Below are positions 51,221 to 52,753 of a stretch of DNA of 52,753 bases, in pieces. A program made the translations under genes and the position numbers. This stretch comes from Balneola sp. (GTDB taxonomy: Bacteria > Bacteroidota > Rhodothermia > Balneolales > Balneolaceae): the NCBI GenBank assembly GCA_002696035.1, contig NZQV01000008.1:1-52753 (forward strand), given 5' to 3'. Within the stretch, counting starts at the first letter, position 1. Each line of letters starts with the position of its first letter. The notes under the pieces were generated by a model that was given only the letters and a program-made list of their open reading frames with translations, was not told the origin of the DNA and ran no database searches.

Positions 51221-51269
51221 CGTGTGAGGCTTGAGCGGCGTATTCGTCCGCTCGAAGCCATTGTTAGGT
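51215..51269 (-). other. attC site C, compact (55 bp)
   Basis: Minus strand: ACCTAAC (R''), AATGG, CTTCGAGCGGAC (L''), loop, GCCGCTCAAG (L'), CCTCACAC, GTTAAGT (R'). Both R boxes fit RYYYAAC/GTTRRRY exactly. L'' carries one extra base relative to L', which sets the orientation as minus. The clearest site of the array. Confidence 0.92.
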
Positions 51270-51306
51270 ACACGGAGTTTGAACAACAACGATTAAAATT
51301 AATACA

Positions 51307-51762
51307 ATGGAAAAAGCAATAGAATTAGTTATAGCCGAAAGAAAAAGACAAATTGAGAAAGAAGGTTGGAGCATTGAGCATGATGATAATCATACAAGGC
51401 ATGAATTGGCGTGCGCTGGTGCTTATTATGCTGTTCCGCAGATAGTTAGAAACCATTTAGACGATAGTTTAATACATTTATGGCCTTGGGAAGAGGAAGC
51501 ATTTAAACCAACGCCAGGCAATAGGCTTCGTGAATTAACAAAGGCTACTTCATTACTTATTGCTGAAATGGAAAGAATTATCAGAGAAAAAAATAAATGG
51601 GGTGAAGGAAGAACTTTCAAAGTTTTAGTTGGCGATACATTTGGTGGATATACTACTATCAAAAATGGTCTAAGTTTTAAAGAGGCTAATAATCTCAAAG
51701 AAAAAGAAGAAAATGAAGTTGATTACTTCACAACAGTTAAAATAGAAGAAGAGTGTACCTAA
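51307..51762 (+). CDS. Cassette gene 4, phage-type ERxRQI..EGW protein
   Basis: 151 residues. The start ERKRQIEKEGWSIEHDDNHTRHELACAGAYYA, then HLWPWEEEAFKPTPGNRLRELTKATSLLIAEMERI, matches a family widespread in phages (E..RQI..EGWTPEHDD.H..GEL..AA..YA, WPW...FKP...R..L.KAGALI.AE.ER). An extra 50-residue C terminus is added. Function unknown. TAA lies in attC D. Confidence 0.75.
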   Translation: MEKAIELVIAERKRQIEKEGWSIEHDDNHTRHELACAGAYYAVPQIVRNHLDDSLIHLWPWEEEAFKPTPGNRLRELTKATSLLIAEMERIIREKNKWGEGRTFKVLVGDTFGGYTTIKNGLSFKEANNLKEKEENEVDYFTTVKIEEECT

Positions 51763-51879
51763 CGTGGGATGTATAAGGGGCGCGGAAGATTACGCACTCT
51801 TTAAAAGCAAAATATTGAACTAAAACTGAAACCATCGAACGGGGCTTTAACCGCGTCCCGCTTGATACAATTGTTATTT
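51757..51879 (-). other. attC site D (123 bp)
   Basis: Minus strand: AAATAAC (R''), AATTG, TATCAAGCGGGAC (L''), variable region, CGCCCCTTATACA (L'), TCCCAC, GTTAGGT (R', perfect). The TAACAATTG-TATCAAGC order is the textbook attC left end. Crossover between 51762 and 51763. Confidence 0.88.
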
Positions 51880-51881
51880 GC

Positions 51882-52178
51882 ATGGAAGAAAGGCGTATAC
51901 ACCATTGGCCCAAAGAAAAATGCTACTACTGCGGTGAACCTGCTGTGGCGGGTTGTGATGGCGTTGAGCACTACAATGGCTATTTGGTTGATGGAGTACC
52001 AAGGATTAGCAGTAAACACCCTGATGCAGTTGTTTTTTGTGACAGGTTAATGTGCGAAGAACACGCTTACCAAGCAGGAATGACTACCAAAAGTGGTTAC
52101 GTGGATACCATTGATTTTTGTGAAAAACACAGGTTGAAAGAAATTCACGGTATACAGCCCGAAATTAAATGCAAATAA
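51882..52178 (+). CDS. Cassette gene 5, small zinc-binding protein
   Basis: 98 residues starting three bases after attC D. Cysteine/histidine pattern CYYCGEPAVAGCDGVEH, FCDRLMCEEHAY, DFCEKHRLKE suggests one or two zinc sites of the kind seen in many small phage proteins. Function unknown. TAA lies in attC E. Confidence 0.6.
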   Translation: MEERRIHHWPKEKCYYCGEPAVAGCDGVEHYNGYLVDGVPRISSKHPDAVVFCDRLMCEEHAYQAGMTTKSGYVDTIDFCEKHRLKEIHGIQPEIKCK

Positions 52179-52307
52179 CGGATGGAGTTTAACGGGCGAA
52201 GCCGTCCGAAATATTAATCAAAAATGATACAACTATGAAAGATATAATAACAGATGAACCTAAAAACGAGCAAGCGGCTTCGTCCGCAGTTGAAACTATT
52301 GTTATGC
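52173..52307 (-). other. attC site E (135 bp)
   Basis: Minus strand: GCATAAC (R''), AATAG, TTTCAACTGCGGAC (L''), variable region, CCCGTTAAAC (L'), TCCATCC, GTTATTT (R'). L''/L' pair with one extra C. Crossover between 52178 and 52179. The plus-strand ATG of gene 6 falls inside R''. Confidence 0.82.
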
Positions 52308-52528
52308 CCCGACACATAGAGATTTTGGAACACATGCTTGGAGATAAAAGCCACTACCGCAACCATTTTGCAAGCTACGAGGGTACTGACGACCACGAAA
52401 CCTTACTTGAAATGGCAGAGCTTGGATTGGTTACGGATGGCGTGAAGAATGAAAGCATTTATGGAAACATGATTTTCTTTTACGCTACCGATGAAGGCAA
52501 AAAACATGCTTTCAAGAAGGGGGCATAA
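52304..52528 (+). CDS. Cassette gene 6, phage-type small protein
   Basis: 74 residues from the ATG in the R'' box; the frame is open back to an ATG at 52235 in the attC, which would add NEQAASSAVETIV and more. The body HIEILEHMLGDKSHYRNHFASYEGTDDHETLLEMAELGLVTD...FYATDEGKK matches a conserved phage family (YRNHF...G..D...L..L...GL.......F..T..G). Function unknown. TAA in attC F. Confidence 0.65.
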   Translation: MPRHIEILEHMLGDKSHYRNHFASYEGTDDHETLLEMAELGLVTDGVKNESIYGNMIFFYATDEGKKHAFKKGA

Positions 52529-52580
52529 CGTGTGAAGTTTAAGCGGCTTGCTAACTCGAAAAGACTAAGTGATTATGAGC
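52523..52580 (-). other. attC site F, degenerate or half site
   Basis: The R' side is good on the minus strand (GCCGCTTAAACTTCACAC then GTTATGC), and the upstream gene again ends TAA at the expected crossover. The other half (CATAATCAC.TAGTCTTTTCGAG) has lost the TAACAA box. Probably a decayed site; a true R'' further right cannot be excluded. Confidence 0.5.
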
Positions 52581-52753
52581 GTAAAAAATTGTAGTGATTG
52601 CCAGCATTTTGTAGCTAACCGAGAAGGTGAATGCGCACCGGTTTGTGCTAAGTTGCATAAGCCAAGATTTATAGGGCCGAAAAGCCCAGTTGACACAGAT
52701 TACGGATATAGACGAACCTGTGATGATTTTGAACAGCGGGCAGGAAGCAAGTC
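52575..52753 (+). CDS. Cassette gene 7, cysteine-rich, cut by the window edge
   Basis: 59 residues in view from ATG at 52575, open at the right edge. Cysteines CSDCQHF, CAPVCAKLH and a final YRRTCDDFEQ match small cysteine-rich phage proteins (C.DC..F......C......RP......CDDFE). Start position relative to the decayed attC is like gene 6. Confidence 0.55.
   Translation, partial: MSVKNCSDCQHFVANREGECAPVCAKLHKPRFIGPKSPVDTDYGYRRTCDDFEQRAGSK

Noticed and set aside
52530-52600. A sixth full attC site
   Set aside because: Only the R'/L' half is good; the TAACAA box is not found, so it is listed as degenerate.

Overview
The window looks like a chromosome segment of a marine or halophilic bacterium close to Balneolota (Balneola, Gracilimonas or Rhodohalobacter type) within the wider Bacteroidota group. 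This is inferred from gene content (a DUF4835 secreted protein, PorV-like and HhH-barrel outer-membrane proteins, the purN-purH-mreBCD-mrdA-rodA order, a cysN-cysC fusion, two glycine-betaine systems), weak Shine-Dalgarno sites and intergenic repeats of the AATGTTGAAT type. No 16S is present, so the phylum call is an inference.

Positions 1-35889 are ordinary host DNA: an edge-cut toxin-antitoxin pair; a minus-strand etfB-etfA-fixC-fixX electron-transfer cluster; three envelope genes; a sulfate assimilation block (SLC13 permease, cysQ, cysD, cysNC); a Wzc-like tyrosine autokinase; an OpuA-type glycine-betaine ABC importer with a porin; an M1 aminopeptidase, a methyltransferase, an MBL-fold enzyme and a second betaine-binding lipoprotein; then the rod-shape and purine operon and an AI-2E family permease.

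From about 35886 onward lies a prophage that runs off the right edge. Its left junction appears to sit in the 3' end of recX. It has a tyrosine integrase, probable lysogenic-conversion genes, a divergent repressor/Cro switch with repeated TTGATAG half-sites, and a long plus-strand operon of tightly overlapping genes: NinB-like and YbcO-like proteins, a stand-alone DnaA domain IV protein, a DUF4373 replisome organizer, a DnaB-like helicase, HNH and the two terminase subunits. A complete two-piece-looking tmRNA gene structure (acceptor stem, T arm, helix 2, tag reading frame, all in one transcript) sits at 41760-42064 inside this early region. The replisome organizer gene carries six 12-bp iterons around an AT-rich core, a likely phage origin.

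Directly after the large terminase (50485 to the end) is an array of five complete and one decayed integron attC sites separating small phage-type genes. The attC sites are canonical when read on the minus strand, while all genes are on the plus strand. Every gene ends with a TAA placed exactly at the predicted cassette crossover, and three genes start inside an attC and read through it in the same frame. An inverted integron cassette array (no integrase in view) inside a phage genome, together with the phage tmRNA, are the main points of interest.
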